Positions 7,874 to 13,338 of a stretch of DNA of 13,338 nucleotides are shown piece by piece. The notes under the pieces were generated by a model. It saw only the letters and a program-made list of their open reading frames with translations. It was not told the DNA's origin and ran no database searches. How positions within the stretch are numbered: the stretch's first letter is position 1; each line of letters begins with the position of its first letter. The DNA is from an uncultured Clostridia bacterium (GTDB taxonomy: Bacteria > Bacillota > Clostridia > TANB77 > CAG-508), in NCBI GenBank assembly GCA_948630815.1, contig CAPIEU010000024.1, forward strand, positions 1 to 13,338. The letters run 5' to 3'. A program made the translations under genes and the position numbers.

Positions 7874-8630
7874 CTCTTGCATCACCTCCAAGAAGTGCTA
7901 ATACATCTAATATTTCATTGTAAAAATCTTTTCTTTGCTTTTCTCCTTTTTCTATTTTATTAAAAATTTTACCATCTTTTAAAAATAGAATCTTTTTTGC
8001 ATAACTTGCAGATAATGGATCATGTGTTACCATTAAAATAGTTGCTTTCATTTTATTGTTCATATCTTCCATTACTTCTAATAACTGTCTAGCTGCCTTA
8101 CTATCCAAACTTCCTGTTGGTTCATCTGCAAGTATTATTTTAGGATTATTTACAATAGCTCGGCAGACCGCACATCTTTGTTTTTGTCCTCCTGATACTT
8201 GATATGGATACTTGTTTAAAATTTCTTCTATTCCTAATTTTCTTGCTATTTCTAATGTTTTTTTGTCTATTTCTTTTTCTGGTATTTTGTTAATTGTTAA
8301 GATTAAGGCTATATTTTCTTCTATTGTTAAAGTATCTAATAAGTTAAAATCTTGAAATATAAATCCTAAGTTTTCCCTTCTAAATTTCGCAATATTTTCT
8401 TCTTTTATCTCTGTTATGTCTTGATTTTCTAAATAAATATGACCTGAACTTACTGTGTCTATTGTAGATATGCAATTTAAAAGTGTTGTTTTTCCACTTC
8501 CACTTGCTCCCATGATTCCTATAAATTCTCCTTCTTCTACATCAAAACTAATTCCGTCTATTGCCTTTGTTATATTATCTTTGTTTCCATAGTATTTTTG
8601 TATTTGTTCTACTTTTAATACTTTTTTCAA
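7863..8630 (-). CDS. BceA-like ABC transporter ATPase, module 2 (TTG start)
   Basis: ATP-binding subunit of the second Bce-type transporter. An in-frame GTG at 8639 overlaps the ribosome binding site itself and cannot be the start. The TTG at 8630 has AAGGAG (8639-8644) 8 nt upstream and gives a 255-aa protein that aligns without gaps to the 255-aa module-1 ATPase. Motifs: Walker A GASGSGKTT (41-49), Q-loop Gln93, signature VSGGQKQR (145-152), Walker B IILADEPTG (165-173) and H-loop His203. The tail LLGGDARDVR parallels the paralog. The gene overlaps its permease by 11 nt. The weak TTG start may lower its translation relative to module 1. It is the first gene of a unit with its own operator (8768-8793) and a long leader containing inverted repeats. 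Confidence 0.94.
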   Translation of the reverse strand: MKKVLKVEQIQKYYGNKDNITKAIDGISFDVEEGEFIGIMGASGSGKTTLLNCISTIDTVSSGHIYLENQDITEIKEENIAKFRRENLGFIFQDFNLLDTLTIEENIALILTINKIPEKEIDKKTLEIARKLGIEEILNKYPYQVSGGQKQRCAVCRAIVNNPKIILADEPTGSLDSKAARQLLEVMEDMNNKMKATILMVTHDPLSASYAKKILFLKDGKIFNKIEKGEKQRKDFYNEILDVLALLGGDARDVR

Positions 8631-8656
8631 AATAATCACTCCTTTATTTTAATGTT

Positions 8657-8681
8657 TACAATCTCCTTTTAGTCGATTGTA
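8657..8681 (-). repeat. Leader stem-loop of module-2 ATPase mRNA
   Basis: Perfect 7-bp inverted repeat TACAATC (8657-8663) and GATTGTA (8675-8681) with an 11-nt loop. On the minus strand the loop contains an AAAAGGA stretch that resembles a ribosome binding site but has no start codon at a useful distance. It lies in the 5' leader of the module-2 transporter mRNA, about 13 nt before the true AAGGAG. Confidence 0.45.
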
Positions 8682-8682
8682 T

Positions 8683-8722
8683 AAGTTATCTGTAAAGCTC
8701 GTTCCTCGCTAACAGCTAACTT
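8683..8722 (-). repeat. Imperfect inverted repeat just downstream of module-2 transporter -10 box
   Basis: Arms at 8683-8693 and 8712-8722 pair over 11 positions with one mismatch (AAGTTA/TAACTT and CTGT/ACAG), with AGC/GCT able to pair inside the loop. It starts one or two bases after the -10 box, so the outer arm may be only partly transcribed and it could act as DNA (a protein site) rather than as an mRNA hairpin. The segment is richer in GC than its surroundings and has no counterpart in the short module-1 leader. Confidence 0.45.
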
Positions 8723-8723
8723 A

Positions 8724-8729
8724 ATTATA
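8724..8729 (-). promoter_or_regulatory. -10 box of the module-2 ATPase-permease promoter
   Basis: Perfect TATAAT on the minus strand. The -35 position (TATGAA, 8747-8752) is poor. The operator centre at 8780.5 is 51.5 bp upstream of the first base of the box, matching the module-1 transporter (52.5) and the PF06541-like gene (51.5). The leader to the TTG start is about 85-95 nt, much longer than in module 1. Confidence 0.72.
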
Positions 8730-8767
8730 GTAAAAATCTATTTAGTTTCATATAGAAGTAGTTTGCA

Positions 8768-8793
8768 TTTATCTTACATTTTTGTAAGATAAA
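8768..8793 (-). promoter_or_regulatory. BceR-type operator upstream of module-2 transporter
   Basis: Perfect inverted repeat with 11-bp arms, TTTATCTTACA (8768-8778) and TGTAAGATAAA (8783-8793), and a TTTT spacer: the longest of the four operators. It matches TNACA-N4-TGTAA. The promoter-side position 11 bp away holds only a degenerate half-site (TTTGCA, 8762-8767). Its outer arm shares bases with the T-run of the terminator that ends the regulator-kinase unit. Confidence 0.88.
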
Positions 8794-8818
8794 AAAATCC
8801 CCTTAAAATTAAGGGAAT
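8791..8818 (-). terminator. Intrinsic terminator after the module-2 regulator-kinase genes
   Basis: On the minus strand, a CCCTTA/TAAGGG stem (8810-8815 with 8800-8805) with a 4-nt loop, extended by a U-G and two A-U pairs, is followed directly by seven Ts (8797-8791). It begins four bases after the stop codon of the broken kinase gene, so the module-2 regulator and transporter are separate transcripts. Confidence 0.87.
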
Positions 8819-8821
8819 CAA

Positions 8822-9836
8822 TTATTCTTCATTTAGTTTTTTAGTTCTAGGAATTGTAATTATTATATTGGTATACTCATTTTCTTTTGATTGTGCTTCT
8901 ATTATCATTCCCAATTCTTCACATAATCTTTTACATAAGTATAATCCTATTCCTGTAGATTTCTTTTGATTTCTTCCGTTTGTTCCAGTGAACCCTTTGT
9001 CAAATATTCTATCAATTTCACTTTTCTTAATTCCTATACCATTATCCTTAATTGATAATTTTACATTTTCTTTCATTTCTTTTAGTTCAATAACTATTTC
9101 TGGACTTTTTTCTTTTCTATATTGAATAGCATTTATTATAATTTGATTTAATATAAACTCTAGCCATTTTTCATCTGTATAGGCTGATAGTTCTATATTT
9201 TTGGTTTCAACTTTCATACCATTATGAATCATCATTTTCTTGTTTCTTGCTAGTACATTTCTAATAGTTTCTTCTAAATTTACTTTTTGTATCATAAAGT
9301 CATTTGATACTTGATCTAATCTTGCATAAAATAATACTTGTTCTACATAGTTGTTGATTTCTTCTATTTCTTCATCTATTTTATTGGTTATTTCTGACTT
9401 ATTATTTTCACATAATAATTTACTTGATGTAATTGGTATTTTTATTTCATGTACCCAACTTTCTATATATTCCTTATAATCTTTTCCGAGCTACTCTTAC
9501 ATTTGTTACATTTTCGAGCATAGATTTATTGGCTCTTTTTAGTATCTTGTAATATGCTAAATTTTCTTGCCCTCTAGGCTTTTCTATTATTTCTGATATA
9601 AGATATTTTTCTTCTAAACCATCCATTATATTTTCTATATTTTTTATATATCTATTCTTTCTCCAATAACTAACTAATAGTTCTACTGCACAAAATACAA
9701 AAGATATAACAGTTATTACAATTATAAAGTTTCTATCTACTTCTAGTGCATTTGCATAAGCTATTATAATTATAGAATATACAATAAATCCTAATATATA
9801 ATTTATTTTATCTTTTATATATTTGGTAAATTTCAT
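8822..9836 (-). pseudogene. BceS-like histidine kinase, module 2, broken by a one-base frameshift
   Basis: The 5' part (9836-9474) reads 120 codons: two membrane helices (about 12-30 and 36-58) with almost no external loop, then a linker ending ENVTNVRVARKRL and a stop. Skipping one base near the AAAA run at 9482-9485 restores DYKEYIESWVHEIKIPI and an open frame to the TAA at 8822. The total is 1015 bp; minus one base gives 337 aa, against 339 aa for the intact paralog, and the phospho-accepting His falls at residue 129 in both. The distal frame keeps the N-box, DNGIGI, FDKGFTG and GIGLYL. Another stop in the distal frame just upstream (TAG overlapping GTAGCTC) limits the shift to about ten bases. 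The ATG overlaps the regulator's TGA as ATGA. No ribosome site precedes the internal ATG at 9295. Could also be a sequencing error or phase variation. Confidence 0.9.
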
Positions 9837-10501
9837 ATTTTATATCCTTGCCCTCTCTTTGTTTCAATCAAATTTTCTATTCCTATTTCTTTTAACTTTT
9901 CTCTTAATCTTGTAACAATTACACTTAAACTATTATCATCTGCATATACTCCATTATCCCATAAAAAATCTATGATGTCTGCTCTTGATATTATTTTATC
10001 TTTGTTTTCAAATAAGTAATGTAATGTCTTTAGTTCTGTTTTTGTTAATTCTGTTATTTTTTCATTATAAGTTATTGTTGATTTTAAAATATCTAAACTA
10101 ATTCCTTTATATTGTATTTTGCTTTCTTTCTCCTTTTTATGATATGTTCTATTTAATAAGTTTTGTATTCTTGCAAGTAAAATTGGTACATTATATGGTT
10201 TTTCTATATAATCATCTCCACCTAGCATAATGCCATTTAATTCATCCATTGAGTTGTTTCTACTTGTTACAAATATAATAGGAATTTTAGACTTTGATCT
10301 TACCTTACTACATATTTCAAATCCATTTTTGCCTGGTAAATTGATGTCTAATAATACTAAATGAGCTTGTTCTTCTATTATTTTATTTTCTACATTTTCA
10401 AATTCTGAAATCACTTTTACTTCATAACCACTATTTTGTAGTAGTATTTTTAATTCTTCTCGTATTTCTTTATCATCTTCTATAATAACAATTTTAAACA
10501 T
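9833..10501 (-). CDS. BceR-like OmpR-family response regulator, module 2
   Basis: Response regulator of 222 aa with receiver and OmpR-type winged-helix domains. Asp52 sits in LLDINLPG, the acidic pair at Asp9/Asp10, the switch in FVTS (77-80), and Lys101 in IEKPYN, all as in the module-1 regulator. The DNA-recognition region DDNSLSVIVTRLREKL and the closing ETKRGQGYKI closely resemble those of RR1, so both probably bind the same TTACA-N4-TGTAA sites. The ATG at 10501 has GGGAG 9 nt upstream. The stop overlaps the kinase start as ATGA. Because its kinase is frameshifted, this regulator may be an orphan or be phosphorylated by the module-1 kinase. Its promoter has no visible Bce-type operator. 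Confidence 0.94.
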   Translation of the reverse strand: MFKIVIIEDDKEIREELKILLQNSGYEVKVISEFENVENKIIEEQAHLVLLDINLPGKNGFEICSKVRSKSKIPIIFVTSRNNSMDELNGIMLGGDDYIEKPYNVPILLARIQNLLNRTYHKKEKESKIQYKGISLDILKSTITYNEKITELTKTELKTLHYLFENKDKIISRADIIDFLWDNGVYADDNSLSVIVTRLREKLKEIGIENLIETKRGQGYKI

Positions 10502-10521
10502 ATTTATATTCTCCCTTTGTG

Positions 10522-10527
10522 ATTATA
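10522..10527 (-). promoter_or_regulatory. Extended -10 promoter of the module-2 response regulator
   Basis: TATAAT preceded by TG and one base (TGGTATAAT) on the minus strand, about 20 nt upstream of the ATG at 10501. No TTACA-N4-TGTAA palindrome lies in the 59-bp gap back to the preceding gene, so this promoter looks independent of the Bce-type regulators. I see no convincing -35 box. Confidence 0.6.
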
Positions 10528-10560
10528 CCACTTTTGCTCTACTTTTAAAACACTCATAAA

Positions 10561-11208
10561 TTATTTGCAAACTTCTCGTTTATTTGCAAATATTTTGTCC
10601 ATATATTCATCTGGGTAATATTTATCTAAAAATAAATCTAATTTACTTTCTGGAGAAATATTATTTTTCCTTTCCGTTTGTCTATTCGCTGCTATACAAG
10701 AAATTGATATGTCAAAAAGTATAAATACTGCAAATGTTATTGAAACTATTTTTAAACTTTTTTTATCTATTTTGCACTTCAACTTTTCTAAAAATGGATC
10801 TATATATGTAACATATAAAATTCCTGCAATTCCCCAATAACTACAATGTAATAAACTTGTCCTACCATTTATATCAAATATAAGATATGAGTAATCCCAA
10901 GATATTGTTCCAAATACTTTTTCTTGTACTAAAGAGCAAATGTATTCTGTTATTCCTCCTAGTATTGCTGTAATAAAAAATATTTTTATTTTATTATCTT
11001 TCTTAATATTATTTAATATTAGATAATATATAATTGCTCCTATTCCATAAACAGGTGTAAAAGGTCCATATATTAAACCTTGTCTTGATTCAAAATATCC
11101 TTTTTGAAATAGAACTACTATCATTTCAAATATATATCCTAATATACTTCCTATTATAAATAGCCAAAATACGATAATTAATTCTTTTATTAGATTCTTT
11201 TTCTCCAT
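10561..11208 (-). CDS. PF06541-like (ABC_trans_CmpB) multi-pass membrane protein
   Basis: Membrane protein of 215 aa with about five helices (near 11-32, 47-66, 75-97, 115-136 and 153-175) and a charged C-terminal tail of about 40 residues. The motifs SRQGLIYGPFTPVYGIGA (41-58) and ISWDYSYLIFDINGRTSLL (102-120) followed by YWGIAG are the conserved blocks of the PF06541 family, called 'putative ABC-transporter type IV' although no transport activity is established as far as I know. The frame can be extended to a TTG at 11214, but the ATG at 11208 lies 9 nt from GGAG (11218-11221) and is the better start. It is preceded by a Bce-type operator with the same spacing as the transporter promoters, so I infer it belongs to the antimicrobial-peptide stress regulon. 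Biochemical role unknown. Confidence 0.85.
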   Translation of the reverse strand: MEKKNLIKELIIVFWLFIIGSILGYIFEMIVVLFQKGYFESRQGLIYGPFTPVYGIGAIIYYLILNNIKKDNKIKIFFITAILGGITEYICSLVQEKVFGTISWDYSYLIFDINGRTSLLHCSYWGIAGILYVTYIDPFLEKLKCKIDKKSLKIVSITFAVFILFDISISCIAANRQTERKNNISPESKLDLFLDKYYPDEYMDKIFANKREVCK

Positions 11209-11235
11209 TTTCAATTACTCCATTTATTTTTTTAT

Positions 11236-11241
11236 ATTATA
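11236..11241 (-). promoter_or_regulatory. -10 box of the PF06541-like gene promoter
   Basis: TATAAT on the minus strand within an AT-rich stretch, so by itself it is not strong. Support comes from spacing: the operator centre (11292.5) is 51.5 bp upstream of its first base, matching both transporter promoters. The -35 position (TACCAA) is poor, again fitting an activated promoter. Confidence 0.65.
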
Positions 11242-11273
11242 TATTTATATTTCATATTTTGGTATTAATTTAC

Positions 11274-11302
11274 CTTACATGAATCTTACATTTCTGTAAG
11301 AT
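11274..11302 (-). promoter_or_regulatory. BceR-type operator with extra half-site upstream of PF06541-like gene
   Basis: Perfect 8-bp arms ATCTTACA (11283-11290) and TGTAAGAT (11295-11302) flank a 4-nt spacer, matching TNACA-N4-TGTAA. A CTTACA half-site at 11274-11279 lies 11 bp away on the promoter side. The block from that half-site through the first arm and into the spacer (11273-11293) is identical to the one upstream of the module-1 transporter (3150-3170), although the genes downstream are unrelated. Confidence 0.87.
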
Positions 11303-11308
11303 ATGAGA

Positions 11309-11332
11309 ATAGCACTTGAATCCAAGTGCTAT
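11309..11332 (-). terminator. Strong hairpin, possible terminator of the GntR-ABC operon
   Basis: Perfect 10-bp inverted repeat ATAGCACTTG/CAAGTGCTAT with a 4-nt loop, extendable by four more pairs (GAGA/TCTC) past one bulged base. It lies about 105 nt after the stop of the ABC-2 permease and 6 bp before the next operator. It lacks a U-run on the minus strand (TATTCTC follows), so it is not a classic intrinsic terminator. It could instead be the edge of a repeated element. Confidence 0.4.
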
Positions 11333-11436
11333 ATCTCTCTGAATTTTCTGTTATCTTCTTCTGCCTAGCTCCAACTGTATAGCCTTGTTATTCTGCAAGA
11401 GCCAAAATGTTGTTACTGCTTTCGTAGGTTATATTC
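11333..11436 (-). other. Unexplained higher-GC non-coding stretch after the ABC-2 permease
   Basis: About 104 bp with roughly 37% G+C by my hand count, clearly above the surrounding genes. Several short complementary segments (for example GCTC/GAGC and CTTG/CAAG on the minus strand) suggest a folded RNA. On the minus strand one frame is open apart from a single TAA and runs through the adjacent hairpin (fragments TYESSNNILALAE, then QGYTVGARQKKITEN and STWIQVLFSYLTEM), which could be a decayed gene remnant or chance. No promoter, start codon or known RNA family was recognised. Confidence 0.35.
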
Positions 11437-12069
11437 TTAAAATTCTTTATCTTGATATATTTTGTTTGATATTAGATATGAAATACCTAATAATATTGCA
11501 GAAATTATTGGAATTGCTATAAGTGAATAACTATCTAATCTATTTATCATATTTATAATAGGTGTCGTATCTACGAATTGGGCAATTAAAGCTCCTATTC
11601 CTGCTATTCCAAATACTACTGCAAATAATATTATTCTTCCATTTGTAGCTCCAAATTTGAAAACGATTGGATAAAGTAAAGAAATTATAATAACACTTGA
11701 TAACATTGTTTCCATTAGTGATGACATAATTTCATCTACATTTATGTTATTTGTTTTTGTATAGCTGATTCCTGCACTTATAGCCAAAGCAACAGCTCCT
11801 AAAATAACTGTTAAAATTATGGAAGCTATATATTTTGCTCTAACCACATTTCTTCTTCCATCTGGCAAGGTTACTGCATAAGAGTTCCAATTATTAAAAT
11901 CATCATAACTGAATGTTGATATAAATAACATTATTCCAATTAGTGGAACTATAAATGTAGCATCAAATGTACCTTGAAATGCCAACATTAAATAAACTAT
12001 AAATATTATTACCATTTGTTTTGAATTTGCCTTTATAAGTAAAAAATCTTTTTTTATTAACCCTAACAT
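11437..12069 (-). CDS. ABC-2 type transporter permease (ABC2_membrane_5-like)
   Basis: Membrane subunit of 210 aa with about six helices (near 18-31, 37-53, 80-104, 122-141, 144-165 and 181-202). The loop YDDFNNWNSYAVTLPDGRRN followed by VVRAKYI (about 55-81) is characteristic of the PF13346 ABC2_membrane_5 family, the usual permease partner of YtrA-regulated ATPases. The start ATG at 12069 overlaps the ATPase gene by 7 nt and follows AAGGGGGA. The operon order repressor-ATPase-permease matches the GntR/Ytr-type transporters induced by cell-wall-active antibiotics in Bacillota. What it exports is not visible. It is adjacent to, but probably transcribed separately from, the Bce modules. Confidence 0.9.
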   Translation of the reverse strand: MLGLIKKDFLLIKANSKQMVIIFIVYLMLAFQGTFDATFIVPLIGIMLFISTFSYDDFNNWNSYAVTLPDGRRNVVRAKYIASIILTVILGAVALAISAGISYTKTNNINVDEIMSSLMETMLSSVIIISLLYPIVFKFGATNGRIILFAVVFGIAGIGALIAQFVDTTPIINMINRLDSYSLIAIPIISAILLGISYLISNKIYQDKEF

Positions 12070-12929
12070 ATCTTTTCCCCCTTAATTACTAATAACATCA
12101 AATCTTCTAGTGTAATTTTATCTATTACACAATTATGATATTTTTTACTTGCTTGTTCTTTATCATTAACTAATATCTCATAAGCATATTTTGTTTTCTT
12201 GTATGCCACCATGTCTTTTTTATCAATATTTGAAAAATAATCAATATCACATTTTAAAATTCCATAGTTATCAATTATTTCATCTCTTGACTTTTGTAAT
12301 ACCTTTTTTCCTTTATCAATAAATATAATTTCATCTGCTATATGTTCTAAGTCGCTTGTTATATGTGTTGATAAAAGTATAGAATGTTCCTCATCTTCTA
12401 TAAATTTTTGGAATATCTCTAATACTTCAGATCGAACAACTGGATCTAATCCACTTGTTGGCTCATCTAATATTAGTAGTTTTGGTTTATGAGAAATAGC
12501 TGCTACTATTTCTAACTTTTTTCTCATTCCTTTTGACATTGATTTTAAGGGTTTGTTGTCTGGTAAATCAAACTCTTTTAAATAAGAAAAATACAATTCG
12601 CTATCCCAGTTTTTATATACATCTTTCATAGTATTATTTATATCTTTTGCATTTAATAATTCTGGAAAAAACATATTATCTAAAACTATACCTATATCTT
12701 CTTTTATCTCTTTTTCTTCTTTTTTATAGTCTTTTCCAAATATTTTTATTTCTCCATTATCAATTTTTATAATATTTAACATTGCTTTTATTAATGTTGT
12801 TTTTCCTGCTCCATTTTCTCCAATAAGACCTACAATAATTCCTTTTGGTATTTTTATATCAATTTCGCCTAATTCAAATTTGTCATCATATTTCTTTTTC
12901 AAATTTTTAATTTCTATAATATTTTCCAT
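12063..12929 (-). CDS. ABC transporter ATPase of a GntR-regulated ABC-2 exporter (YtrB/BcrA-like)
   Basis: ATP-binding subunit of 288 aa. Walker A GENGAGKTT (37-45), a signature of the variant form SMSKGMRKKLE (130-140) in place of LSGGQ, Walker B LLILDEPTSGLD (151-162) and H-loop His189 in LSTHI are all present. The SKGM signature and the roughly 80-residue C-terminal extension are typical of ATPases that pair with ABC-2 permeases (BcrA/YtrB group), and quite unlike the MacB-type ATPases of the Bce modules in this window. The ATG at 12929 shares one base with the repressor stop (TAATG), with GGGAGG just upstream inside the repressor gene, so the genes are translationally coupled. Confidence 0.93.
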   Translation of the reverse strand: MENIIEIKNLKKKYDDKFELGEIDIKIPKGIIVGLIGENGAGKTTLIKAMLNIIKIDNGEIKIFGKDYKKEEKEIKEDIGIVLDNMFFPELLNAKDINNTMKDVYKNWDSELYFSYLKEFDLPDNKPLKSMSKGMRKKLEIVAAISHKPKLLILDEPTSGLDPVVRSEVLEIFQKFIEDEEHSILLSTHITSDLEHIADEIIFIDKGKKVLQKSRDEIIDNYGILKCDIDYFSNIDKKDMVAYKKTKYAYEILVNDKEQASKKYHNCVIDKITLEDLMLLVIKGEKIC

Positions 12930-13306
12930 TACATTCCCTCCCTATAAAACATTTTAAACATTTCAATCACATCATTCTCATCTATGTCAAATCTATTAGA
13001 AATATCAACAATTTTTTCCATATACATTTCTATATCTTTTTGAGCTTGTTCTTTTGCAAGTTCAGTATTTTTAGGAGCTACAAAAGTTCCTTTTCCTTGT
13101 ATAGATTTTAAATATCCTTCTTTTTCTAATTCATCATAGGCTTTTTTTATAGTCATAGCACTTATTTTTATATCTTGTGCTAATACTCTGATTGATGGTA
13201 ATAGCTCATCTTCATTCAGTTCTCCTTCTAGTATTTGATTTATAATAGATTTCTTTATTTGCTCATATATTGGAACAGAACTGCTATTACTAATAATCAT
13301 CTTCAT
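12929..13306 (-). CDS. GntR-family transcriptional repressor, YtrA subfamily
   Basis: Short GntR protein of 125 aa: an N-terminal winged helix-turn-helix (about 10-77) with PIYEQIKKSI, LPSIRVLAQD, KISAMTIKKAYDELEKEGY and GKGTFVA, and a C-terminal part of only about 45 residues. That short two-helix dimerisation tail, instead of a ligand-binding domain, is the mark of the YtrA subfamily. These repress their own operon, which encodes an ABC transporter, as here. AAGGAGG (13314-13320) lies 7 nt before the ATG at 13306. A palindromic operator abuts this site, so binding would block the promoter or early transcript. The signal that releases repression is not evident. Confidence 0.93.
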   Translation of the reverse strand: MKMIISNSSSVPIYEQIKKSIINQILEGELNEDELLPSIRVLAQDIKISAMTIKKAYDELEKEGYLKSIQGKGTFVAPKNTELAKEQAQKDIEMYMEKIVDISNRFDIDENDVIEMFKMFYREGM

Positions 13307-13319
13307 ATTATCGCCTCCT

Positions 13320-13338
13320 TGTTATACAGTATATAACA
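13320..13338 (-). promoter_or_regulatory. Palindromic operator of the GntR/YtrA-type repressor
   Basis: A 19-bp palindrome with 7-bp perfect arms TGTTATA and TATAACA around a 5-bp centre, running to the window edge and touching the ribosome binding site AAGGAGG by one base. The size and the T/A-rich symmetric form fit YtrA-type operators. A TATACT hexamer inside it could be the -10 box, which would put the transcription start at the edge of the ribosome site. The -35 region is outside the window. Confidence 0.75.

Noticed and set aside
7874..7891. TTG at 7891 or ATG at 7882 as start of the module-2 permease
   Set aside because: The TTG overlaps the GGAGG site and the ATG at 7882 is only 2 nt from it; the ATG at 7873 matches the paralog in alignment, spacing and overlap.
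8631..8639. GTG at 8639 as start of the module-2 ATPase
   Set aside because: It overlaps the ribosome binding site, adds three residues missing in the paralog, and the TTG at 8630 has correct spacing.
8822..9295. Stand-alone kinase fragment translated from the ATG at 9295
   Set aside because: No ribosome site precedes it and it would lack the phospho-acceptor His; it is the distal half of the frameshifted kinase.
9474..9500. Programmed ribosomal frameshift joining the two kinase halves
   Set aside because: A +1 shift at CGG-AAA-AGA would be needed; there is no classic slippery heptamer, AGA is a common codon here, and the paralog needs no shift. A mutation or sequencing error is simpler.
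1..13338. CRISPR arrays, tRNA or rRNA genes, insertion sequences, attachment sites
   Set aside because: No regularly spaced repeats, no cloverleaf or rRNA motifs, and no transposase or integrase-like frames were seen.

Overview
The window is very AT-rich with every gene on the minus strand. It uses Shine-Dalgarno sites such as GGAGG, some TTG starts, and TGA as a stop. This points to a low-GC Bacillota, most likely a clostridial lineage; I cannot place it further. Transcription runs from high to low coordinates.

Layout in transcription order: (1) 13338-11437, a GntR/YtrA-type repressor, ABC ATPase and ABC-2 permease in an overlapping operon, with a 19-bp palindrome directly in front of the repressor's ribosome binding site. 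(2) 11436-10561, a structured, higher-GC non-coding stretch, then a BceR-type operator and promoter driving a PF06541-like membrane protein. (3) 10501-8822, a response regulator and a BceS-like histidine kinase broken by a one-base frameshift, then an intrinsic terminator. (4) 8793-4973, a BceR-type operator and promoter, BceA-like ATPase, BceB-like permease, a possible 19-residue micro-ORF and a TVP38/DedA-like membrane protein. (5) 4950-3182, another operator and promoter with an intact response regulator and histidine kinase. (6) 3180-1, another operator and promoter, a second BceA/BceB pair, and the first 78 codons of an unrecognised one-helix protein that runs off the window.

The core is two complete copies of a Bce-type antimicrobial-peptide sensing and detoxification module. 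In known modules the permease with its large external domain senses the peptide through flux, an intramembrane-sensing kinase is activated, and a response regulator binds TNACA-N4-TGTAA to induce the transporter. The paralogs match very closely in length after start correction: both ATPases are 255 aa, both permeases 695 aa, and the kinases 339 aa and (frame-restored) 337 aa. Even the 11-nt ATPase/permease overlap is conserved.

Four near-identical operators mark a shared regulon. Three (both transporter operons and the PF06541-like gene) have the operator centre 51.5-52.5 bp upstream of a TATAAT -10 box. The fourth, at the intact regulator-kinase operon, is about two helical turns closer. The regulator-kinase pair with the broken kinase has no such operator. 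I infer that the intact RR1/HK1 pair controls the whole set and that the second regulator is an orphan or is cross-phosphorylated. The least described parts are the extra regulon members: the PF06541-like protein, the TVP38-like protein and the unrecognised protein at the left edge.
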